DNA from: Methanobacteriota archaeon
GTDB lineage: Archaea > Halobacteriota > Methanomicrobia > Methanomicrobiales > Methanoculleaceae
Direction: 5' to 3'
Length of the DNA: 64,000 nucleotides
Assembly (NCBI GenBank): GCA_030446015.1
Contig: JASUSO010000001.1
Location: 1 to 64,000 of the forward strand
Shown here: positions 17,234 to 24,522 of the stretch, piece after piece
How the letters are laid out: each line of letters opens with the position of its first letter
Numbering within the stretch: position 1 is the stretch's first letter
Notes under the pieces: model-generated
Database searches by the model: none
What the model was told of the DNA's origin: nothing
What the model saw: the letters and a program-made list of their open reading frames with translations, nothing else
Position numbers and translations under genes: made by a program

Positions 17234-18241
17234 TCACTCCTCCCCACGGCCAAGCTCCCCTTCCAGCTCGTCCACCGTCGGCAGCGTCCCGATCAATTCT
17301 TCGGGAAGAGAAGAGGTCAGCGCATACCCGGCAACCCCGATCGGTTTGGTCATATCCTTCAGCGCATACTCGGCGATAACCCGGTTCCTCGTCTTGCAGA
17401 GAACAATCCCGATGCTCGGATTGTCCGCAGGGTGAGCGAGGAGGTCGTCGACCGCCGAGAGGTAGAAGTTCATCTTTCCCGCGTATTCAGGAATGAACTC
17501 GCCAACCTTCAGGTCGATCACGACAAACGACCTGAGCTGGAGATGGTAGAAGAGCAGATCCAGATAATAGTCCTGCCCTCCGACCGCAAGGTGATACTGG
17601 CTCCCCACGAACGCAAATCCCACCCCGAGTTCCAAGAGGAACTCGCGGATATGGTCGATCAGGCCCCGCTCCAGTTCGCGTTCCCGCACCGCCTCTCCCA
17701 TTTCGAGAAAGTCAAAGATATAGGGATCTTTCATCGTCTGGATGGCGAGATCGGACTGTTCCGCCGGCAGGGTCGCCGAAAAGTTGGTGACCGCCCGTCC
17801 TTCGCGTTCACAGAGGCCGCTCTCGATCTGATGCACGAGCACGTTCCGCGACCAGCCGTTCGCGATGGTTTTGCGGATGTACCACTCCCGGGCCGCCGGG
17901 TCCTTCACCTTGTCAAGCAGCGTGACCGTGTGATACCAGGTAATTTGTGCAAGCACCTCCTGCACAATTGCCTCGTCCGGATATGCTCGTGCAAACGCGC
18001 TCATGTACTTGAGGTTTCGCGAAGAAAAGCCTTTTATATCCGGAAATTCTCTCCGAAGGTCCGCCGAAAGCCGGTCGATCACCTTCGCTCCCCAGCCCTC
18101 CTCCTGCTGCCGCTGTATAATATCCCGCCCGATCTGCCAGTAGAGCAGGATCAGTTCCCGGTTCACCGAGAGGGTAGCCCGAACCTGGGCTTCACGAACC
18201 CGTACCTTCAGAGCGGATTTGCCAACCCAGTTCTCGCGCAC
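17234..18241 (-). CDS. DUF1016 (YhcG-type) PD-(D/E)xK nuclease family protein
   Basis: 335 residues. The DUF1016 N-terminal domain is recognisable (AQVRATLSVNRELILLYWQIGRDI, then GFSSRNLKYMSAFARAYP). The C-terminal nuclease domain has the expected order of strands around HLAVGGQDYYLDLLFYH and VVIDLKVGEFIPEYAGKMNFYL, so the catalytic D and the D-x-K are in place. These proteins are common in defence islands and have been linked to DNA cleavage. The N-terminus is somewhat short: the usual first helix is replaced by codons that overlap the truncated exonuclease gene, so the start was probably created by a rearrangement. It may nevertheless be active. It is sandwiched between two truncated genes. 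Confidence 0.85.
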   Translation of the reverse strand: MRENWVGKSALKVRVREAQVRATLSVNRELILLYWQIGRDIIQRQQEEGWGAKVIDRLSADLRREFPDIKGFSSRNLKYMSAFARAYPDEAIVQEVLAQITWYHTVTLLDKVKDPAAREWYIRKTIANGWSRNVLVHQIESGLCEREGRAVTNFSATLPAEQSDLAIQTMKDPYIFDFLEMGEAVRERELERGLIDHIREFLLELGVGFAFVGSQYHLAVGGQDYYLDLLFYHLQLRSFVVIDLKVGEFIPEYAGKMNFYLSAVDDLLAHPADNPSIGIVLCKTRNRVIAEYALKDMTKPIGVAGYALTSSLPEELIGTLPTVDELEGELGRGEE

Positions 18242-18687
18242 TCAGCGGCGACCACTGCACTGTCGAATGCTGCGTTATGGGCCACGACGGTGCCGCACCG
18301 TGCCACCTCCCGGCAGAGCGCGTCGAGTGCCGTCTTGAGCGAAACACCTGTGCGAATCGCCGTATCGGTTGTGATGCCGTGAACGCTCACAGCGCCCGGT
18401 GGGATCGTAAACCCTTCCGGACGGATGGTGAAACAGGCCTGCCGGCCGGCATGTCCTTCACTGTCGCAGAAAAGCCATGCTATCTGCACCAGTCGCGGCC
18501 AGGCTCGCGTATCGTGCGGTGAAGCATTCCGGTAACGGGGGAGGCCGGCGGTCTCCGTATCGAAGAACAGGTACGTCTCCTTCTCGGGCCGCACCGGATC
18601 ATCGGCCCTGCACAGGTTCCTCTGACGATACATCGCCCTCTCAAAGGAGGAACTACAGATAGGCGGATAAAGATTTTCATTCGCCAC
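18208..18687 (-). pseudogene. Truncated DnaQ-like 3'-5' exonuclease
   Basis: 159 residues. The Exo I motif is present as FFDTETAGLP (about residues 41-50), followed by VSVHGIT and the Exo II motif AHNAAFD. The frame ends about 15 residues after Exo II. Exo III (the HxAxxD motif) and the rest of a normal 200-residue-plus DEDD domain are absent, so catalysis is unlikely. The tail overlaps the first 34 bp of the DUF1016 gene, which marks the deletion or fusion junction. Together with the ATPase fragment on the other side, this suggests a DUF1016 segment recombined into a pre-existing gene pair. Confidence 0.7.
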
Positions 18688-18741
18688 CGACTACGCCGTG
18701 CGTTGACCTAGGGCAATAGCAGGCGCCCCTGATGAGCGGAA

Positions 18742-19398
18742 CTACTCCTCCCCGCCCGAGAGCTCCCGGTAATACCGGCAAAGCTCCGCGACGACGCACC
18801 GGTCGTGCTTCGGGTTCTGCGCCGTGCAGACGGCGCGGCCATGGCGGATCAAAAGATAGTTGATATCCCGCCAGACCTCCTGCGGGAAGAGGGCCACGAG
18901 ATCGCGCTCGATGATATCCGGGTTTGTACTCTCGGTGAACCCAAGCCTTTTTGAGACCCGGCGGACGTGGGTATCGACCGCGATCCCGACGTTGATATCG
19001 AACGCCTGGGAGAGGATGATGTTCGCGGTCTTTCGCCCGACGCCGGGGAGCGTCAGGAGTTCCTCCATCGTCCGTGGGACCTCGCCGCCGAACTCCTCGA
19101 CGACCTTCCTCGCCGCCCCGATGATGTGGCGGGCCTTCGTGCGGTGGAACCCGATCGTCCTGATGACCGGCTCCACCTCCTCCGGCTCCGCGCGGGCGAG
19201 CGCCTCCGGCGTCGGGTAGCGGGAGAAGAGGTCGTCGCGGACGGCGTTCACGGCGCGGTCGGTCGTCTGCGCCGAGAGGATCGTGAGGACCAGCGTCTCG
19301 TAGGGGTTATGGAAGTTGAGGAAATGGCGCCTGCCGTCGACGACGGGGTACTGTTCGAGAAGGCGGCGGTGGATCTCGCAGGCGGTCGCACGGTTCAT
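18742..19398 (-). CDS. nth: Endonuclease III-like DNA glycosylase/AP lyase
   Basis: 218 residues from the ATG at 19398; an ATG at 19434 would run into the tRNA gene and is rejected. The HhH motif LPGVGRKTANIILSQAF carries the catalytic lysine, and the catalytic aspartate is in VDTHVRRVSKRLG. It removes oxidised pyrimidines from DNA. The C-terminal Fe-S loop normally reads C-x6-C-x2-C-x5-C; here it is C-TAQNPK-H-DR-C-VVAEL-C, so the second cysteine is a histidine (CAC codon). The cluster may be absent or His-ligated. The rest of the protein is well conserved, so I consider it a functional gene. Confidence 0.93.
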   Translation of the reverse strand: MNRATACEIHRRLLEQYPVVDGRRHFLNFHNPYETLVLTILSAQTTDRAVNAVRDDLFSRYPTPEALARAEPEEVEPVIRTIGFHRTKARHIIGAARKVVEEFGGEVPRTMEELLTLPGVGRKTANIILSQAFDINVGIAVDTHVRRVSKRLGFTESTNPDIIERDLVALFPQEVWRDINYLLIRHGRAVCTAQNPKHDRCVVAELCRYYRELSGGEE

Positions 19399-19404
19399 GA
19401 TAGA

Positions 19405-19479
19405 TGGGGCAGGGCAGATTCGAACTGCCGTCAAAGCGTCCCAAACGCTCTAGGATGGACCAGGCTACCCTACTGCCCC
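19405..19479 (-). tRNA. tRNA-Pro (UGG anticodon)
   Basis: 75 nt read on the minus strand from 19479 to 19405. The acceptor stem GGGGCAG pairs with CTGCCCC, with discriminator A. The T-arm contains GTTCGAATC. The anticodon loop TTTGGGA gives UGG with G37, as expected for proline. CCA is not encoded. A TATA-like AAAAATAG lies about 25-35 bp upstream (about 19508-19516). It is 6 bp upstream of nth on the same strand. Confidence 0.92.
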
Positions 19480-19537
19480 TGTACCTGCATACATTGGGAA
19501 TCCAGACAAAAATAGTTGCCGATGAAGGATAGTATGT

Positions 19538-20242
19538 TCAGGAGAGCAGGGGGGCCGCACCCTCTTCGCAGACGACGGTCCCGACGAACGCGCCCTCCAC
19601 GACTGCCCGGCAGAGGTTCTCCGGGTCGCGGCCGTCGAGCACCAGGAGTGGAATGCCCGAGCGCTCGACCACCTTCCCGGCCACGATATCGAGCACGATG
19701 TTCGAGCCCGCGTTCATCCGGCTCCTCGTGATGATATCGAGGAGCTCCTGCGGCGTGAGGCGCTCGTACCTCACCGCACCGGCATCCTTCTTCGGGTCGG
19801 CGCTGTAGATCCCGTTCACCGACGTCGCGTTGATGAGGAGATCGGCGCCGACGCTCTCGGCGAGGACCGCGGAGACCGCATCGGTCGTCTGCGCGGGGGT
19901 GATGCCGCCCATGACGACGATCTTGCCGGTCTCTGCAAACTCCCGCGCCTCCGTGTAGTTCTCCGCGACGCGCGGATAAGCCGCATCCCCGAGTCCGGCG
20001 ATGAGAAGGCGCGCGTTCAGCCGGGTCACCATAATGCCGAGCTCATCCGCAACCGCCTCCCCGGCGCCGAGACCGCGGGCGACACCGATGTACCGGCGCG
20101 CCTCCCCGCCACCGCCGACGACAACAAAAATCCGGCACTTGCCGGCCATCTTTTTCAGAACAGATACGTATCGATCGATATTGTTTGATTCAAGCGAAGG
20201 AACCAGAACCGACCCGCCCAGAGAAATAACGATCTTCTTCAT
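19538..20242 (-). CDS. pyrH: UMP kinase, archaeal type
   Basis: 234 residues of the amino acid kinase fold, with SLGGSVLVPS at the N-terminus, the VVVGGGGEARRYI loop, and DLLINATSVNGIYSADPKKD for nucleotide binding. The length matches archaeal PyrH and is shorter than the bacterial form. It phosphorylates UMP to UDP with ATP in pyrimidine nucleotide synthesis. It is monocistronic and divergent from the zinc ribbon gene, with the intergenic AT-rich segment about 20246-20280 as a shared promoter region. Confidence 0.93.
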   Translation of the reverse strand: MKKIVISLGGSVLVPSLESNNIDRYVSVLKKMAGKCRIFVVVGGGGEARRYIGVARGLGAGEAVADELGIMVTRLNARLLIAGLGDAAYPRVAENYTEAREFAETGKIVVMGGITPAQTTDAVSAVLAESVGADLLINATSVNGIYSADPKKDAGAVRYERLTPQELLDIITRSRMNAGSNIVLDIVAGKVVERSGIPLLVLDGRDPENLCRAVVEGAFVGTVVCEEGAAPLLS

Positions 20243-20282
20243 CCCACCCTATTATTATCCCTGATTTACTCATATACCTGTT

Positions 20283-20432
20283 GTGAAGAGGCTGCACTGC
20301 CCTGTATGCGGCTCTACGGATCTCTGGGCGGCTACCGGCGGGTATACCGGCTGCATCTACCGCTGCAAGCACTGCGGCTACTCCGGGGCGCTGGTCGTCG
20401 AGTACGACGACGAAGAACGGGACGGCCGGTAG
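20283..20432 (+). CDS. Small zinc-ribbon protein
   Basis: A 49-residue protein from GTG 20283 to TAG 20430-20432. Two CxxC knuckles, HCPVCG near the start and CKHCG in the middle, form a classic zinc ribbon. The tail is acidic (VVEYDDEERDGR). Such tiny archaeal proteins are often nucleic-acid or protein adaptors; no specific role can be given. It lies 45 bp before amrS and may share its transcript. Confidence 0.7.
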   Translation: MKRLHCPVCGSTDLWAATGGYTGCIYRCKHCGYSGALVVEYDDEERDGR

Positions 20433-20477
20433 AGCCGTCCGCAATAACTATCATGGTTCCCCGCACGCGGTGATCAT

Positions 20478-21491
20478 ATGCACGAGGCGAGACTCTACCA
20501 GAAACTGGAGGAGAATACCGTCCGCTGCTCCCTCTGCGCTCACCGGTGCACCATCAAGGAGGGCAGGCAGGGAGTCTGCGGCGTCCGCATCAACCGCGGC
20601 GGCACGCTTTACGCCGCCACCTTCGGCAAGGTCATCGCCGAAGCGGTCGACCCCATCGAGAAGAAGCCGCTCTACCACTTCCTGCCCGGAACCCTCTCCT
20701 ACTCCCTCGGCACCATCGGGTGCAACTTCCACTGCGAACACTGCCAGAACTGGCACATCTCCCAGCAGACGCAGGAGATGGAGGCGCTCAGGGATATCAG
20801 CCCGGAGCAGGGCGTGGAGCGGGCAATCCGGTCGGGCTCTGCAAGCATCGCGTGGACCTACAACGAGCCCGCCATCTGGCACGAGTACCCGCTCGCGATG
20901 GGGACGCTGGCGCGGCAGAAGGGCATCGGGACGGTCTACGTCACGAACGGCTACATCACCGAGGAGGGGCTCCGCGAACTCGCACCGATGCTCAACGCCT
21001 TCCGCGTCGACATCAAGTCCTTCTCCGACACATTCTACCGGAAGGTCTGCGGCGGGCGGCTGCAGCCGGTCCTCGACGCGACGGCCCTTGCAAAGGAACT
21101 CGGGATGCACGTCGAGACGGTCACGCTGGTCATCCCGGGGCAGAACGACTCAATGGACGAGATGGAGACGCTCATTCGGTGGGTGCTCGAGAACCTCGGC
21201 CCCGACACCCCCATGCACTTCACCCGGTTCCACCCCGACTACAAGATGCTCGACGCAAGGCCGACCGAGGTCAGGGCTCTTGAGAAGATCTACGAGCGTG
21301 CAAAAGAACTCGGGCTCAACTACCCGTATCTCGGCAACGTCGGGAGGCACCCCTACGAGAACACCTACTGCCCTGCCTGCGGTAGCGTCGTCATTGAACG
21401 GTCGGGCTACGCCGTCAGGATACGGGGGCTTGAGGGGCACACCTGCACCGAATGCGGCGGGCGCATCGAGTATGTCTCCGAGATCAGGTGA
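20478..21491 (+). CDS. amrS: AmmeMemoRadiSam system radical SAM protein
   Basis: 337 residues. The radical SAM motif is CxxxCxxC at C82, C86 and C89 (GCNFHCEHCQNW), preceded by an N-terminal CSLCAHRC region (C17, C20, C24, C34) and followed by a C-terminal zinc-ribbon-like CPACG ... CTECGG. This matches the AmrS group, annotated earlier as pyruvate formate-lyase activating enzyme homologues. In other genomes it is linked to AMMECR1 and MEMO genes, and the reaction is unknown. Neither partner is in this window. Its 3' end overlaps the next gene by 20 bp. Confidence 0.9.
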   Translation: MHEARLYQKLEENTVRCSLCAHRCTIKEGRQGVCGVRINRGGTLYAATFGKVIAEAVDPIEKKPLYHFLPGTLSYSLGTIGCNFHCEHCQNWHISQQTQEMEALRDISPEQGVERAIRSGSASIAWTYNEPAIWHEYPLAMGTLARQKGIGTVYVTNGYITEEGLRELAPMLNAFRVDIKSFSDTFYRKVCGGRLQPVLDATALAKELGMHVETVTLVIPGQNDSMDEMETLIRWVLENLGPDTPMHFTRFHPDYKMLDARPTEVRALEKIYERAKELGLNYPYLGNVGRHPYENTYCPACGSVVIERSGYAVRIRGLEGHTCTECGGRIEYVSEIR

Positions 21492-21963
21492 ACGGCGGAG
21501 GTTCCTCACCGACCGGATGCTCGGGACGCTCACCCGCTACCTCCGGTTCATGGGCTACGACACCATGAGCGCAAACAGCCTCACCCCGGGGAGTTCCCGG
21601 GAAGACACCCTCCTCCTCGAGATCGCCCGCCGGGACGGCCGTCTTCTTTTGACCCGCGACCGCGAACTCGCGCGGCGGGGCGCCAACCTCGCGGTCTACA
21701 TCTCATCCGAAGAGATCATGGCCCAGATCCGGCAGATCGCCGACCTCGGGCTGATCGAGCCCGAGATTCGGATGAGCCGCTGCTCCCTCTGCAACACCCG
21801 CCTCCGGCCGGCCACCCTGCGGGAGATCCGGGAGGCGCGCTACGCCCCGCGGTCGAATAGGGGGCTCGAGTTCTCATGGTGCCCCACGTGCCGGAAACTC
21901 TACTGGATGGGCTCGCACGGCCGCCGCCTCGAGTGCCGCCTGAGAGAATCCTTCTCATCCTGA
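21472..21963 (+). CDS. Mut7-C RNase domain protein
   Basis: 163 residues from the ATG at 21472, in another frame within the end of amrS. The N-terminal PIN-like part has FLTDRMLGTLTRYLRFMGYDT and LLTRDRELARR, with the aspartates typical of Mut7-C nucleases. The C-terminal zinc ribbon has CSLCNTRL ... WCPTCRKLYW. This is the usual layout of archaeal Mut7-C proteins, predicted ribonucleases. Overlap with amrS implies co-transcription and translational coupling. Confidence 0.88.
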   Translation: MSPRSGERRRFLTDRMLGTLTRYLRFMGYDTMSANSLTPGSSREDTLLLEIARRDGRLLLTRDRELARRGANLAVYISSEEIMAQIRQIADLGLIEPEIRMSRCSLCNTRLRPATLREIREARYAPRSNRGLEFSWCPTCRKLYWMGSHGRRLECRLRESFSS

Positions 21964-22122
21964 CACGGCCGGCTGAGCACCAAATCTCTCATTTTGAGGT
22001 TTTTTAGAGAATCCAAAGATATATCACCTCAGAGGCGATATGAAGCGCTCGAACCGCACGCCGGCCCGAGAGAGATCCCGAAATTGGCGAGGGGTCGGTG
22101 ACCGACAGAGGCGAGGAATACC

Positions 22123-23277
22123 ATGGAGAGTCTGAAGATCGCGTTTTTCTGCTGGGAGTCGCTGTATGCGGAGTGGGTCGGCGGGCTCGCGAACGCGGCG
22201 ACAAACCTTGCCGAGACGCTGGCACACAACCACGAGGTGCACTTTTTCACCCGGGGAGAGGGGAAGGACATCGAGGTCAACGGGGTGCAGTATCACTACT
22301 GCCGGCCGTCGGGAGAGGACATCGTCCGGTACTGCTCCGATATGAGCAGGAAGATGCTCGACCGATTCGACGAGTTCGACGCACCGTCGTTCGACCTCCT
22401 GCACTTCCACGACTGGCACGTGGTCGACGCGCTCCATCGGCTCCGGGACAGGGAGACCGTCCTCACCTACCACTCGACGGAGTTCGGCCGGAACGGGAAC
22501 AGGTTCAGCAACGGGCGGCCGTTCACGGAGATCTCCAGGATAGAACGTTATGGCGCATCGATTGCAAAGCGTATCACCGCGGTCTCCGCGACCCTCAGGC
22601 GGGAGGCCATGAGCCTCTACGGGATCCCGGACTGGAAGATCGACGTTGTCCATAACGGGATCGTGCCCGAACGCTACCAGGCAGACGTCGACCCGGAGGA
22701 GATCAAACGGCGCCACGGGTTCGACCCGGACTCCCCGCTGATCCTCTTCGTCGGGCGGCTCGCGTGGCAGAAGGGGCCCGACATGCTGGTAGACGCGGCG
22801 CCCGCTCTCCTCCGGGAGCACGCCGACAGCCAGATCGCGTTCGTCGGCGACGGGCAGATGCGCCGGGGGCTCGAGACCCGGGCGCGGTCGCTCCCCGTCC
22901 GGTTCCTCGGGCGGCTCCCCGACGCGGAGTACGTGCCACTCCTCAACGCAAGCGACATTGTCGCCATCCCGAGCAGGAACGAGCCGTTCGGGCTTGTGCT
23001 CCTTGAGGCATGGAGCGCCGGCCGATGCGTCGTCGCCTCCGACGTCGGCGGGCTCTCGGAGAACATCGAGCACGGGACCGACGGGGTCAAGGTGCAGCCG
23101 CGCCCGGACTCGATCGCCCGCGGGCTCTCCCGGGTGGCCGACTCACCTGAGAAAGCGCTCGCCATGGGCCGGGAAGGGCTCATCAAGGTGAAGAGAGAGT
23201 TCCCGTGGAGCCGGGTCGGCGCGCAGATGGAAGGTGTCTACAGGAGACTCGCGGAGTGCGACACCATCCCCTGCTGA
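22123..23277 (+). CDS. GT4 family glycosyltransferase, glycogen-synthase-like
   Basis: 384 residues with a GAGGAAT-type ribosome binding site just upstream of the ATG. The N-terminal Rossmann lobe has the ESLYAEWVGGLANAATNLAE loop seen in archaeal glycogen/starch synthases. The C-terminal lobe has LFVGRLAWQKGPDMLV and the E-x7-E motif in NEPFGLVLLEAWSAG. It transfers a sugar from a nucleotide donor; reserve-polymer or surface-glycan synthesis are both possible. A TATA-like GATATATC is at about 22018-22025. It converges on the GalT-like gene with a 2-bp gap. Confidence 0.85.
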   Translation: MESLKIAFFCWESLYAEWVGGLANAATNLAETLAHNHEVHFFTRGEGKDIEVNGVQYHYCRPSGEDIVRYCSDMSRKMLDRFDEFDAPSFDLLHFHDWHVVDALHRLRDRETVLTYHSTEFGRNGNRFSNGRPFTEISRIERYGASIAKRITAVSATLRREAMSLYGIPDWKIDVVHNGIVPERYQADVDPEEIKRRHGFDPDSPLILFVGRLAWQKGPDMLVDAAPALLREHADSQIAFVGDGQMRRGLETRARSLPVRFLGRLPDAEYVPLLNASDIVAIPSRNEPFGLVLLEAWSAGRCVVASDVGGLSENIEHGTDGVKVQPRPDSIARGLSRVADSPEKALAMGREGLIKVKREFPWSRVGAQMEGVYRRLAECDTIPC

Positions 23278-23279
23278 CG

Positions 23280-24332
23280 TCACGGCAGCATGGCGGCCGC
23301 AAGGTGCTCCATCAGGCGGAACGGGTCGGACGCGACGACCGGCGTTCCTGCGTAGAGCTCCATCCCCCCGATATCCGACGTCCGCGAATGGAGGTCGCCC
23401 CGATCGACCACCCACGCGACGTAATACCCCGCCTCCCCGAGCGGGGGCATGTAGACCGCCGCGTTGTAACTCTGCACCCCGATGCTCCGGTAACACTCGA
23501 GCACCTTCGCGAGAGCCGGTGCAATATCGTGCGGCGACGTCGTGATGATAGCAACCTCGTGCTCCTTTCTCGGGGTGAGGTGCGCCATGACGCGGGCGCC
23601 CCTGTAGACGAGGCCGAGGCCGACGGCGGTGTGGACGGCGAAGAGGTCGTCGTAGTACTCGCACCCGTAGCGGCACCGGTACTCGTCCCGGACCTCATCG
23701 AGCCGTGCCGGCGCGGCGTAGGGCTGGTGGGTGAGCAGCACCTGGGCGTGGCTGCGCACGATGCTCGCCCCCGCACGCCAGAGGAAGTTCCAGATGATGA
23801 AGGGGTAGATCGCCCGGGGGTTCGCGCGGTTCGCGTCCTGGCACCAGCGGACGGCCACGTTGAGCAGATCGGCGATCTGCGGCTCACCGGTGATGTAGGG
23901 GTCGTCCTCCTTTGCGATGATGACGGCGTGGAGGTAGTCGTACTTGGCGATGTTGCTTGCCGTCACCCAGTGGTCGCCGTCGATCCGCCCGAACGTATCG
24001 GCCGGCGTCTCCTCGAGGGGGTTTGCAAACGGCCCTTCCGCCGAGAGCGCACGGAGATCCCGCGTCTCCTCGGCGCGGGGCGTCAGCACCGGGCGGCGTG
24101 ACCGGACGGAGTTAAAGAGCGTGCTCTCGCCGGTCTGGTTGTTGGTCACCCTCACGATCTGTTGCGTCTCGATATCGCCGTACTTCTCCCGCACCCACTC
24201 GCGCATCGCATCGGGGAAGGCCAGGTGCCCGGGTTCAACGTACCAGGAGTAGATCCTGCCCACGAGTTCCTCCGCGTCCGGCGCGAGCTCCTTCACGATG
24301 CCCGGCAATCGAGTGATATCAAGCCGTACCAT
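23280..24332 (-). CDS. GalT-like nucleotidyltransferase family protein
   Basis: 350 residues from the ATG at 24332, chosen over upstream ATGs because a CTTTATC element lies about 30 bp before it. The middle has NIAKYDYLHAVIIAKEDDP, and RAGASIVRSHAQVLLTHQP resembles the GalT/HIT active site (usual HPHxQ), here reduced to RSHAQ. The C-terminal GGMELYAGTPVVASDP also fits that superfamily. Hexose-1-phosphate uridylyl- or adenylyltransfer is a reasonable guess; the missing first histidine makes activity uncertain. The neighbouring glycosyltransferase supports a role in sugar nucleotides. Confidence 0.6.
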   Translation of the reverse strand: MVRLDITRLPGIVKELAPDAEELVGRIYSWYVEPGHLAFPDAMREWVREKYGDIETQQIVRVTNNQTGESTLFNSVRSRRPVLTPRAEETRDLRALSAEGPFANPLEETPADTFGRIDGDHWVTASNIAKYDYLHAVIIAKEDDPYITGEPQIADLLNVAVRWCQDANRANPRAIYPFIIWNFLWRAGASIVRSHAQVLLTHQPYAAPARLDEVRDEYRCRYGCEYYDDLFAVHTAVGLGLVYRGARVMAHLTPRKEHEVAIITTSPHDIAPALAKVLECYRSIGVQSYNAAVYMPPLGEAGYYVAWVVDRGDLHSRTSDIGGMELYAGTPVVASDPFRLMEHLAAAMLP

Positions 24333-24522
24333 GGAGTCCCGGTATACCGGCCATCCACCGATAAAGATTCGCATCGGCCGGGTGAAGAAACCCCCCGAAC
24401 ACGGCACCTGTGCGTTATCAGGTGAAATGCAAGGTTTATTGGTACAGATAACGAATATGATTTGAATACGCGGGACTCAGGCAACCAGCACCTTTGACAA
24501 CGGATTTTACCGGCAGCGAGAC

